A stretch of 64,000 nt of DNA from Triticum aestivum (taxonomy: Eukaryota; Streptophyta; Magnoliopsida; Poales; Poaceae), in contig NC_057814.1 in the NCBI RefSeq assembly GCF_018294505.1, positions 40,269,251-40,333,250 of the forward strand. The letters run 5' to 3'. The translations under genes were made by a program, and so were the position numbers. This document shows positions 52,665 to 63,929 of the stretch, one piece after another. Under the pieces are notes generated by a model, which worked only from the letters and a program-made list of their open reading frames with translations, was not told the origin of the DNA and made no database searches. Within the stretch, counting starts at the first letter, position 1, and every line of letters starts with the position of its first letter.

Positions 52665-53818
52665 ATGTTTTCTTCGGGCTATGTCGCAGTTCCTCAGTGC
52701 TCGGTGATATTTGATGGCACCAATTATGCTGAGTTTGCGGGCTTCATGCGTATCCATATGCGCTGTCTTCTTCTGTGGGGTGTTCTCTCTAGCGAGGTCC
52801 CATGTCCGTCATGCCCTGTTGCTCTCGTGGCTCCTACCCCTCCAGTGCCGCTGGTTCTTGCTGCTGACGCTTCTCGGGCTGATCGGGATGCAGCCAAGGC
52901 TCTCGATGATGCCGCGGTTGATGCTTATGATCAGCAGATGTTAGCTTATTCAGATGATCTTTCTGCCTACCGAGATGATATGTCTGCTTACACTCAGTGG
53001 TGCAATGATGATGCTCGTGCTGCCGCTGTTCTCACTGCGAGTGTCCTACCTCAGTTTGCTTCGGAGTTTATGGGCCTCAGCACCGTTGCAGCAATGTGGT
53101 CTTATCTCTGTTAGCGCTATCAGCCCTCTAGTGATGCTCTCTACTCATCTATGGTGCGTCAGGAGCACGCTCTTCAGTAGGGTGACTCTTGTGTTGACGA
53201 GTTCTACACGCAGACGTCTGCCATCTGGCGCCAGCTTGATTCTCTTCAGTCAGTTGTTTGTGGAGCTTGCCGCTGCTACCAGACAATGCGGTCCGACTTG
53301 GATTTTTAGCGTGTCCATGAGTTCTTATCTCGCCTTTGCTCTGAGTTTGATCATCCACGTGCTCACTTGCTTGCTCATGGCCGTGTTCCTATCTCGAAGG
53401 TGCTTGCTGAGCTTCGGGCTGCGGAGACCCGTCTTTGCTCTGCTGGTTTGCTTGCGGTTCCTTCTGTGTTGGCTACCCGAGCTCCTGTGTCGTCTGCTCG
53501 TCTCACCGCTCCACTGCTCCTGCCCACACCTTCAGGGGGGTGAGTCACCCGCCTTATGCTGAGAAGGGCCGGTCACGTCATGACACCTTCTGTGGCTATT
53601 GCTCCCGGCCAGGTCACTCAGAGTTTGATTGTCGCCAGAAGCAGCGAGACCAGAGGCGCTCCTCTTCCAGTGGGACTCCTGCGTCTTCCTCGACTCTGTC
53701 ACTCACTGATCAGGACATTGTGCGGCTCAAGCGCCTTCTCGCTTCCTCCGGCTCTTTATTGACAGGTTCTGCTGCCGCTGTGACTGCTTCCACCTCTCCA
53801 TCACCGCCGGCACCTACA
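52665..53818 (+). pseudogene. Copia-B gag with CCHC zinc knuckle (broken)
   Basis: The N-terminal part reads FDGTNYAEFAGFMRIHMR, then an Asp/Ala-rich linker and FASEFMGLSTVAAMWSYL. Later come EFLSRL and ISKVLAELRAAETRL. The zinc knuckle is CGYCSRPGHSEFDC (about 53590-53632). TAG codons at 53112, 53178 and 53307 fall where Gln (CAG) is expected, and a frameshift occurs near 53540. The GC-rich leader before it (52082-52664) is noncoding. Confidence 0.85.
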
Positions 53819-56800
53819 TAGTCGGGTATATCTTCATGGGTTCTGGATTCTGGAGCTTCTTTTCATATGTCTTCTGATTCTTCCGCATTGTCTTCTCTTC
53901 GACCTCTTGATTCTCATGTTAATGTTCTCACTGCCGATGGCACACCTCTTCCTGCTGCTAGTCGTGGCACTCTTTCTACTCCGTCCTTTTCTGTTCCTAG
54001 TGTTTCACATGTTCCTCGTCTTACCATGAATCGTTTTTCTTCTGCCCAACTTACTGATTCTGGTTGTCGTGTCATTCTTGATACCGACTCTTGCTCTATT
54101 CAGGATCGTTGCACCAAGGCTTTGGCTGCTGCTGGCCCACGGCGTAGTGAGTCAGAGGGCCTTTGGGAGGTTGACTGGTTGTGTGTTCCTTCCGCTGCCA
54201 CCACTTCTGCCAGTTCTCATGCTCTTGCTGCCTCCTCGTCTGCGTCCTTCCAGCAGTGGCATCATCGCCTTGGTCACATCTGTGGCTCTCCCTTGTCATC
54301 GTTACTGCGTTAGAGCCTTTTAGGGTATGTTTCTTGAGATGTTTCGTTACATTGTAATGGTTGTCGTCTTGGCAAACAGACCGAGTTACCTTATCCCACC
54401 AGTGAGTCGGTATCTCAGCGTCCTTTTTGACTTAGTTCATTCTGATGTTTGGGGTCCCGCAACCTTTGATTCAAAAGGTGGTCATCACTACTATGTTCTA
54501 TATATTGATGATTTCTCTCGATACACTTGGCTCTACTTTATGAAATCTCATAGCTAGGTTCTCTCTATAATGGTTCACACTCAGTTTTTCCACGCCCATT
54601 CGTACTTTTCATGCAGACTCCGCTGGATAATATATCTCCCACATGTTGTGTGGATTTCTTGCGGAACAGGCTACTCTTGCTCAGTTCTCATGTCCGAGTG
54701 CTCATGCTCAGAATGGAGTTGCGGAACGTAAGCATCGTCATCTGCTTGAGACGGCTTGTGCGCTGATGATCGTTGCCTCTCTTCCACCGCACTTCTGGGC
54801 TGAGACCGTCTCGGCCTCCACCTATCTCATCAACATTTAGCCATCGACTGCTTTGCAGGGTGGTATTCTTATTAAGCGTCTCTCTGGTCGTTCTCCTAAC
54901 TACTCAGCTCTTCGTATGTTTGGATGTGTGTTCTATGTTCTTCTTGCCCCGCGAGAACGCACCAAATTGACTGCTCAGTCGGTTGAATGTGTTTTTCTTG
55001 GCTATAGTGATGAGCATAAGGGCTATAGATGTTGGGATCCTGTTGGTCGTCGGCTGCGCATTTCATGTGTTCCTTTGATGAGTCTCGTTCTTACTATCTG
55101 CGTCCTTCCTCCTCGAGCTTCTCTCTCGATGATAGTTCCTCGCTTCTTCTTTCTGATACACCCTCCTATGTGCCTCATGTCTCCCCCTCCTTCCGGCACA
55201 TCTCATTCATTCGCATTCACCACCGACATCACCTTCTCCTCCATCCTCCTCCCCACCCTCGTCCTCCACCTCTCCACCATCATCTCCAGTCTGTCGCCCT
55301 CTCTCACCGTTTCCTCTCCACTATATTCGCCGCCCTCGTACTGAGGATGATTCACCTCACGCGCCTTCCACCTCCGGCGCGCCTCCCTTCACGCCTCCCC
55401 CGGTTCATAACCTCAGCGCTCGGCCTCGCCCCCCGCCTGATCGCTACTCTCCTGATCGATATGGTCTCTCTGTTGTTGCTGAGCCCACTTCCTATCGGAC
55501 TGCCATGACTCAGCCTGAATGGCAGCTTGCGATGGCCGAGAAGCTTGCTGCCCTTGAGCGGTCTAGCACATGGGATCTGGTTTCCCTTCCTTCCGGTGTT
55601 GGTCCCATCACCTGCAAGTGGGTCTACAAGATTAAGACTCGCTCCGATCGTTCTCTTGAGTGCTATAAAGCTCGGTTTGTGGCTCGTGGTTTTCAGTAGG
55701 AGCAGGGACGCGATTATGATGAGACATTCGCTCCTGTGGCACACATGACCACTGCCTGCACTCTCCTTGATGTAGCTTCTGTTCATCACTGGTCTATCTC
55801 TCAACTTGATGTCCAGAATGCATTTCTCAATGGCGAGTTGCGTGAGGAGGTTTATATGCAGCCACCACCGGGGTACTATGCTCCTGATGGCATGGTCTGT
55901 AGACTTCGCCGTTCCTTTTATGGTCTTAAATAGGCCCCTCGCGCCTGATTCGAGCGGTTCACCTCTGTGGTGATTGCTACTGGCTTCTCACCCAGTGATC
56001 ATTATCGCGCATTGTTTATTCACACATCTACTCGTGGTTGGACTCTTCTCCTTCTATATGTTGATGACATGGTCATCACTGGTGACGACTCTGACTACAT
56101 TGCCTTTCTTAAGGGTCGTCTTCGCGACTAGTTCCTCATGTGTGATCTTGGCCCACGTCACTATTTTCTTGGGATTGAGGTTTCGTCGACCTCAGATGGC
56201 TTCTACATCTCCCAAGAAAAATATATTCAAGATCTTCTTGCCCGCGCTGCTCTCGGTGATGACGGCACTGTTGTGACTCCTATGGAGCTCAACGTTCAGC
56301 TTCGTACTTCTGACGGTGACCCTCTTCCTAATCCCACTCGCTATCGCCACCTCGTTGGGAGCCTTGTCTATCTTGCTGTTACGCGTCCTGACATCTCCTA
56401 TCCAGTCCACATCCTCAGTCAGTTTGTTTCAGCCCCCACCTCTGCCACTATAGCCATCTCCTTCGTGTCCTACGATATATTCGTGGCACAATCTCTCATC
56501 GCCTTTTCTTACCCCGCTCCAGCTCTCTCGAGCTCGAGGCCTACTCTGATGCTACCTGGGCTAGTGGTCCCTCTAATCGACGCTCGCTGTTTGCTTACTG
56601 TGTCTTTCTTGGTGGCTCTCTTATTGCCTGGAAGACAAAGAAACAGACTGCAGTTTCTTGCTAGAGTACAGAGGCTTAGTTGCGAGCAATGGCTATGTTG
56701 ATGGCTGAGGTGATCTGGTTACGGTGGTTACTTGAGGATTTTGGTGTGTCTGCTGCCTCCTCGACTCCCTTACTGTCAGACAGTACCGGTGCTATCAGTA

Positions 56801-57002
56801 TTGCATGAGATCCGATGAAGCATGAGCTCACCAAGCACATCGGTGTGGATGCCCACTTTGTGCGTGCTGCTGTGCAAGATCAGACTCTCGCTCTTCAATA
56901 TGTGCCTTCTGAGTCACAGTTAGCGGATTTCTTCACGAAGGCACAAACTCGAGCACAGCATGACTTTTTTCTCTCCAAACTCATTGTTGTTGATCCACTA
57001 TG
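53819..57002 (+). pseudogene. Copia-B pol: protease, integrase, RT, RNase H (broken)
   Basis: Protease active site VLDSGASFHM (about 53844). Zinc region WHHRLGH to CNGCRLGKQ. Integrase core [10 protein letters not shown] and NGVAERKHRH (about 54435-54735). The RT begins WQLAMAEKLAALE and continues with KARFVARGFQ, LDVQNAFLNGEL and an intact YVDDMVITGDD (about 56060). RNase H ends KHIGVDAHFVR (about 56840-56870). Stops: TAG at 53819, 54311, 54555, 54838, 55697, 55931, 56129, 56662 and 56677, mostly where Gln is expected; TGA near 55947 (Trp) and 56806 (Arg). Frameshifts lie near 54320, 54620, 55070 and 56440. The part 54876-55092 is duplicated in CACTA-2. Confidence 0.88.
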
Positions 57003-57015
57003 AGTTTGAGGGGGG

Positions 57016-57141
57016 TGTTAGATGTGTATAGTCCCCTTATCTGTATATCCCCATTGTATAAGGTGTTTCTTGCATTTTATCACACATGTACATGTATTGG
57101 CCTTTGCCCCTCTGTGAATACTAGCTGCTCATTATCCGACA
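57016..57141 (+). repeat. 3' LTR of Copia-B
   Basis: 126 bp, starts TGTTAGATGTG and ends TCCGACA, preceded by a polypurine tract (GAGGGGGG). Confidence 0.9.
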
Positions 57142-57754
57142 GCACTAACAGTCTTTTATAGAGAAATTAAAAGGCTTTTACAGGTTGCGCTAGTATATAC
57201 ATTGTCCCTGCCTCTTTGGCAGTTGAAATCGAACCCGGTCATATATCTCAAACTTGTGACGATCAACGTGCTCATACAGTACTGATTAGATACATCAAAT
57301 GTCGGTATGTATTATTCTTTTTTCTCTTTCTCTCTCTTTATCTCGACCAATCATATGAAGATGACCGGACATATAAGGAAGAAAATGGAAAGCATGGCTG
57401 CATGCACGAGCAAATAGGGACTCAGAACAAACACACCTGGACACTGTCCGGAGTCTGGAGACACACGCGGAAGTTTGAGAGGTCAAATTTGCCAAATCCG
57501 GCAGTAGATGCCCTTAATTCCGCGTTTCATAGGACATGCATGTCAGCACATGTCCTCCCTGAGTTAACAATCAATCGCCTCACGAACCTTGATCCATGGC
57601 CGAGCAAGCACACGCGTCCTCCATGATGAATATTCACAATCATTTGTATGTATTTGCCATGCGTACGTGCCTGCACCTGAGTTGAAGGCGCTAGAAAGAA
57701 TTGATCAGTTGCCAACGGAAAGCACATGGACTGGAATAATTCTGAATCTGCTAA
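57142..57754. other. Intergenic spacer between Copia-B and CACTA-3
   Basis: No gene is seen. The right part (57525-57754) is block C2. The last three bases before CACTA-3 are TAA, a possible target duplication whose partner lies outside the window. Confidence 0.55.
57525..57754 (+). repeat. Duplicated block C2 (partner C1 at 45867-46115)
   Basis: Same order and strand as C1, diverged, with small indels. It ends exactly at the CACTA-3 terminus. Confidence 0.7.
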
Positions 57755-57962
57755 CACTAGTAGGAAAAGGGGCCTTTACCCCGGTTTGTAAGAGCCTTTC
57801 GTCCCGGTTTTCGAACCGGGATTAAAGGGTCGTTACTAAAGCCCTAACCCTTTAGTCCCGGTTCTTACACGAACCGGGACAGAAGGTCCTCCACGTGGCC
57901 GCTGCAGCCAGCCCAGGCAGGGGGGCCTTTGGTCTCGGTTGGTGCCACCAACCGGGACCAAT
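57755..57962. repeat. 3' subterminal array of CACTA-3
   Basis: Inverted GTCCCGGTTTTCGAACCGGG and TTTAGTCCCGGTTCTTACAC / GAACCGGGAC pairs. Nearly the same as the left end of the mini-CACTA at 33716. Confidence 0.85.
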
Positions 57963-58348
57963 NNNNNNNNNNNNNNNNNNNNNNNNNNNNNNNNNNNNNN
58001 NNNNNNNNNNNNNNNNNNNNNNNNNNNNNNNNNNNNNNNNNNNNNNNNNNNNNNNNNNNNNNNNNNNNNNNNNNNNNNNNNNNNNNNNNNNNNNNNNNNN
58101 NNNNNNNNNNNNNNNNNNNNNNNNNNNNNNNNNNNNNNNNNNNNNNNNNNNNNNNNNNNNNNNNNNNNNNNNNNNNNNNNNNNNNNNNNNNNNNNNNNNN
58201 NNNNNNNNNNNNNNNNNNNNNNNNNNNNNNNNNNNNNNNNNNNNNNNNNNNNNNNNNNNNNNNNNNNNNNNNNNNNNNNNNNNNNNNNNNNNNNNNNNNN
58301 NNNNNNNNNNNNNNNNNNNNNNNNNNNNNNNNNNNNNNNNNNNNNNNN
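57963..58348. other. Assembly gap, 386 N
   Basis: Unknown bases. By comparison with CACTA-1 (29155-29267) the gap hides the rest of the 3' subterminal region. The break occurs in a palindromic array, a common cause of assembly failure. Confidence 0.99.
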
Positions 58349-58621
58349 TGTTAGCTAGCTAATTAATAGAGAGAAGTGTCCTCTCTTATCTCCGTGCTTG
58401 GTCGACGCTACGTACTATATACGTATGGAGAGGACTAGACACGCTCTAGCTAGTAATCAAATGAAGGAAACAGAAGATCGTCATGAACATATGCATACAG
58501 AGAGAAGTGATATCGACCACCTCTCCTTCTCCGAGAGATTGGTCGAACAACAAGTTCTCGTATATCTATCCGACACTACCGGCTACATATATACAATAAT
58601 TATGTCTTACAATACAATCTC

Positions 58622-61600
58622 CTAATTAAATTGTAAGAACACAGGGTCCACATAGTATTCTCCGTTTTCAGCGATCACGTGGTCAAGGAAGAATGCCGCC
58701 AATTCCTCTTGAATTCCTCGCATACGATCTGGTGCTAGGAGTTCATCTCGCTTCCGAAACATCTAATTTGAAGAAGGGGGTCAATACATATATATATATG
58801 AATAAATGAAACTCAACACAAATGATGGTAATAAAATAAAATTGTGAATATTATTGCTTACGCACTTCATATTGTTCGTCAGAGTAGCCCCGCTCACAGG
58901 TCGTGTAGCGGATGGACTCGCAAACGTAGTATGCATAGTAATTATTCCCGGGTTCCTGCCACAACTACTTTACAAGAAATAGAGGTCAATCAAACTGATA
59001 AGCAAGCATGCTAAATGGTATTGATGAAACTAGCGCGTGAATCACTAGGAGATGCGTGGAACATGCTACTATAGTACTTACTTTCGGGTGTTTAAATTGC
59101 AGCTTCTTCGGTAGTCCCGGAGCTTTTGTGGTGAATTTTCTCCAAACCCTGCCAGACAAAGAAAACAATTACTTGATATCAGGAAATGAACAAAGTTGCT
59201 GATATGGTGGATAATGATCGATTTAACTTACTTCTCGAGCTTTTGAGTCATGTTCGCATAGTCCTAGGGATCTTTTCGTCTCGAGTCTAAGACGGTTACT
59301 ACTCCCTGCTCAAGCTTAATCTCTAGGAGAATATAGTGGAAGCTGCGCATGCATGCATAAGTCATCAATTACATTACCATAACCTGGACTAATAAGGGAA
59401 ACCGAATATGCACAAGACAGTAACACTCACTTGAAGTTGTAAGGAAAGAGTATTATATCTTTGTTTTGATTTAATACCAACGATCGTAGCAATTTGGCCT
59501 CGGCTTCTTTGGGATGTTTTTCAACCGTATATGCATCTATGAGATTTGTGTTAATGAACCCAATATCACCGATTTGTCTTTTCTTCAATTCGGCGATCTT
59601 CAATCTGCATAATATAGTGAGGATAATTATAAATACATGCAATGAAAGAGCTGACCTATATAGAGAGACTTAATGACAGAAGTAGTACTACTTATAGACA
59701 GTAGCAAGTGATCGTTGTTTTATCGAGGGCCTTTTGATTGTAAAACTGGAAGAAATCCTCAAATGGAACATTCAGCAGTTCAATTCCAACGAGGTCATGC
59801 TCCGGTTTAACTCTCAGCGTCAAAGTTTTCATCCCATCAGACTCTCTGCAGGTTGTCATGTACCAATCATGTAATCTTCGCATCATCGTTGTTAGAGATC
59901 TTTCATCTTTGACGAGAGGCTTCCCGTAATGGTATTTGTGTTCGTCCACCTCCATGATTTCATAATGTACATCGTCAGGCAATCTCCAAGATTGCTATAA
60001 CCGGCCACCATCCTCGGATCATTAGCGACGATGTCTTTTGATACCTTGAGCGGGGGGCACGATTGGTTCGCTTGTTCACCGAGCTGGCCAATTTTTTTCC
60101 CAGCTCGTCGTTCTTTTAACCTTTGATCACTGACAGTACTTCCCGACCGCTCCGCTTCGGCATATGTCTTTGCAAGAATGCGCTCATAGTTGCCTCTCGG
60201 CGGAGACTTTGGTGGTTTTGTCAGGGCAGCCAGAGTGCGCTTTGCTTTCACCGGATCTACCTCCTCCTCCGGAGCTGGATGTTTCTTTGCTTTCTCCCCT
60301 TCAAAGAAGTTTGTCACTTCGGCTCGCACGATCTTCCTGGTTTCCTCCTCGGTCCTCTCGTATGGTAACTTCTCTGGAGTCTTCAGAGAAGGACCGAATC
60401 TGTATTGCCTCCCGCCTCTGGCAGCTGTACTGCTAGACGCCGGCAGAGCAGACGGAGCGGCTGCGGCTGTCTTCTTTCCTTGCTTACGAGGCGGAGGGGA
60501 AGGACTACGACGCGCCGGAGCAGCCGGAGCAGCGGCGGGTCTCTTCCGCTCTTGCTGATGAGGCGGAGAAGGAGGAGGCTGGCTGCTCTGGCGCGCCGGC
60601 TCAGGCGGAGAAGGATGCGGAGTGCCGCCACGCGCCGGAGAAGGAGGCTGAGTGCCCTGATCACTCGCCGGAGGAGGAGGCGGAGTGCCGCCACGCGCCG
60701 GAGAAGGAGGCTGAGTGCCCTGATCACTCGCCGGAGGAGGAGGCGGAGTGCCCTTACTCGCCGGAGCCGTCCAGTTCGGAAGGTTGATGAGCTCCTTCCG
60801 CCATAGGCATGGAGTCTTCAGAGCAGAACCCAGCCGAGTCTCCCCTTCACCGGTAGGGTGGTCAAGCTGGAGGTCCTCAAATCCCTCCGTTATTTCATCC
60901 ACCATCACCCTAGCATATCCTTCTGGAATCGGCCGGCAGTGGTAGGTTGCGCCGGGTTCAGGAGGTAAAACAGAGCCAACAGCCGCCTTGATTTGAAGTT
61001 CTGCCATTGCGCCATAAGGTGGCAATGTTGAGACTCCATGATAGCATCCACGGGGTAGCTAGCAGGAGCCGTCAAGACATGCTCCGGCTGAAGCAGCTAG
61101 GTGGAAGCCACGCTGCTTCTCCGCTGAGATGGCGGTGTAGCTTCGGGGGTAGTTTCGGCATGTCGATTGCCGTCTCGTTCCTCTAGCGCTTGAACCCTTT
61201 CGTGCAGCTTCTGAATTTGGATCTGCTCCACTTTTTTCCTCCTCTCCTGGCTTTTGTAACCGCCCGCGTCCGGAAAACCAGCCTTCCACGGAACGAAGCC
61301 TGGCGTGCCTCGTGTCCGTCCAAGGTGCTCAGGATTCCCGAGGGCCATTGTGAGCTCGTCTTTCTCTCTGTCTGGAACGAACGTCCCTTCATGCGCTGCA
61401 TCGATATATTGCTGAATCTTCTTGACTGGTATTCTCAAAAGCTCGTTCGTCCAAACGCACCTCCCTGATACAGGGTCCAAGGTTCCGCCAGCCCCGAAGA
61501 ACCAAGTCCGGCAACGGTCTGTCCAGTTCATTGTCTGTGGTTCGATCCCCTTTTCAAGCAGATCATTCTCAGCCTTGGCCCACTTAGGCCGGGCTTTGAG

Positions 61601-62519
61601 GTAGCCACCTGACCCTGTGCGATGGTGAAGCTTCTTCTTCGCAGCATTCTTCTTGTTTGTCGCTGACATCTTCTTACTCTTTTCTGATGTCTTGTGGGCC
61701 ACAAATGCGGGCCAGTGATCTCTGATCTTCTCATACCGGCCGATGAATTCTGGTGTCTCTTCTTTGTCGACAAACGTTTTCAGCTCATTCTTCCACCTCC
61801 TGAATAGGTCTGCCATCTTCTTAAGAGCATGAGACTTGATTAATTGCTCTTTAACTGGCTTCTCCGGATCCTCCTCTGGCGGTAGGGTGAAATTTGCCTT
61901 CAGCTCAGTCCAAAGATCATCTTTCTGCATATCATTGACATAAGACACCTCAAGGTCTTCCTTCTTAGGCTTATACCATTGGTGGATGCTGATCGGGATC
62001 TTGTCCCTAACTAGAACCCCGCACTGAGTAGCAAATGCATCCTTTGTCCGGATGGGTTCAATCGGTTGGCCGTCGCGCGCGATTGTTGTGATCTCAAATC
62101 TTTCATCCGAGCGCAACTTTCTCTTCGGGCCTCGTCTCTTTACCGAAGTTGTGCTCGATCCGGAGGGCTAGAAAAAAGAAGAAAGACGAGTGTTAATTAA
62201 TATGTGTACATACCAAAACAATGAATGCATCAATTAGCTAGTCAGCACAGGCTTAACTAATATATTTACCTGGCCGGACTCTGTTCGGTCACCGGAGCCG
62301 TCACCACGGGCTCCTTCTTGCACCAGGATTGGGTCACCGGAGCCATCATAATCATGTCTTTCCTCCTCCACTCTTCGATCACTGTAGCCTGCTTCTTCAC
62401 CCTGTTCTTCCAGACCATCATTGTCGTTAAGATACGACAAGATATCACCTCCGGCTAAGATTATGTCCCCCAACACCTCTTCTGCTTGTTCGTCTCGTCC
62501 GTGCTCCATTGTTTCTGTA
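58622..62519 (-). pseudogene. DUF8039-type / Pro-rich / Ulp1-like protease gene of CACTA-3
   Basis: Close copy of 24971-28880. It starts MEHGRDEQAEEVLG at 62519 and ends in a TAG at 58624-58622. Exon borders are conserved. Lesions: TAG at about 61097-61099 (Glu in CACTA-1); a single-base loss near 60990; a four-base deficit near 59980; TAG after KDP in the exon with the catalytic Asp (shared with CACTA-1); TGG-to-TAG at the start of the Cys exon; and the catalytic Cys replaced by Tyr (NNYYAYYVCE). The exon at 59642-59427 is intact where CACTA-1 has a frameshift. Confidence 0.88.
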
Positions 62520-63928
62520 AATATTACAACATGGCAATTATTACACAAACATGACAGCAGGTGGATATATTAGTGCAAACGTAGACCTAGCTTATTCCGG
62601 GTTTGGGGTGGCCTCGGCAACGCTTCAAGGGTAGGGGCGCGGCGGGAGGGGGTAGGAGACCGACATTGTTTTTTTCTAGGGTTTGGGTGTCCTCGAGAGT
62701 TTTGGTCGAGCGAGAGGGCCGGGGGGTGCTCCCGTGGTATAAGTTATCACGGTCGAGAGGGGGTATAAATATCGACCATCCATCATGTCGAAGTTATCTG
62801 GGAGGGAGTTATATATATCGACAACGACGACATACATACATGGGAAAATAATGTTATCGGGGAGGGGGTATATCGACCCCCCCCCCCCACGTGTTGAAGT
62901 TATCGGGAGGGGGTTATATCGACAACGACAATGAACGTACATGGGAAAATAATATTATCGGGGAGGGGGTATATTGACCCCCCCTCGTGTTGAAGTTATC
63001 GGGAGAGGGGTATATCGACGACGACAGACCCGATAAAACATAAGAAAACGAGGAAGAAACAAAAAGAGGAGAAGAAGAAAGGAATAGAGGAGAAGATCGA
63101 AGAAAAAAAAAGAAAAAAAAAAGAGGAGAAGAAGAAGAAAGGAATAGAGGAGAGAAGAAGAAAAAATTCTATTTTTTCTTCTTCTCTTCTATTCCTTTCT
63201 TCTTCTCCTCTTCTTTTTCTTCTTTTTTCCTCTTCTTATTTATTTCTCCTCTTCTTCCTCTCCTCTTCTTCTCCTTTCTTCCTCTTCTTATTTTCCTTTT
63301 TCCTCTCATTCATAAAAAAATGTTCAAATAGAAAATTTCGAAAAAAGTAAAGGTTTAGCCTAATGCATTGTTCATATGAATATACAAACATTTGCATATT
63401 CTACAATAATTAATATCACCTAAAAAATCTATGAACAGAAAAAAATCCTAACTTTTCTAAAAATCTATCTTTTGCATATATACATGAACATATATATACA
63501 CAGAGAACATATATATACACAGAGAACATATATACATACATATGTACATTTTTATAAAAATGCAAAAAAAAAGACAGGGAGGAAGGGGGCAGTGCCGGCC
63601 CTGACCAAGGCGACGGCGGTGCGTCGGGGCAGGGGCAGAGGCGACGGCGGCGTGGTCGGGGCAGGACGAGGCAGAGGCGTCGGCGGCGTGGTCGGGGCAG
63701 GGCGAGGCAGAGGCGACGGCGGCGTGGTCGGGGCAGCTGGGGCGACGATGACGTGGTCGGGGCGGGCCGCCGGCGGCATGCTCGGGGAAGGGGCGGCTGC
63801 GCGTCGACGAGGCAGCAGAGGGCGGCGACGGCGTCGATGGGGCGAGCTCGGGCAGCCTGGCAGCGTCGTCGGGGCGGGGGAACTGATGCAGAGATGAATC
63901 AGAAAAACGCTAAGTGCTTTCTTATATA
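62520..63928 (-). other. Leader of the CACTA-3 Ulp1-type gene
   Basis: In minus-strand order: TATA (TATATAAG, 63928-63922), GCC-rich part (63890-63575), AT-rich part, GAAGAA/TTCTTC inverted repeat (63300-63040), minisatellite (63030-62745), then the first coding exon. No coding potential is supported in the GCC-rich frames. Confidence 0.6.
63040..63300. repeat. GAAGAA/TTCTTC inverted repeat of CACTA-3
   Basis: Counterpart of 24070-24320, with the same centre (AAAAAATTCTATTTTTTC). Confidence 0.72.
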
Positions 63929-63929
63929 C

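Larger units (their letters stand above)
51942..57141 (+). mobile_element. Copia-B LTR retrotransposon, 5.2 kb, heavily decayed
   Basis: LTRs of 127 and 126 bp (TGTTAGAT...CA), primer-binding site TGGTATCAGATGC at 52069, and polypurine TTTGAGGGGGG before 57016. Flanking 5-mers GCACC (left) and GCACT (right) fit a target duplication with one change. Order gag, protease, integrase, RT, RNase H is Copia. The LTRs differ at roughly 20 of 126 positions, mostly C/T and A/G, so this insertion is much older than Copia-A. Confidence 0.93.

Noticed and set aside
57895..58362. Open frames across the gap
   Set aside because: They consist mostly of unknown bases.
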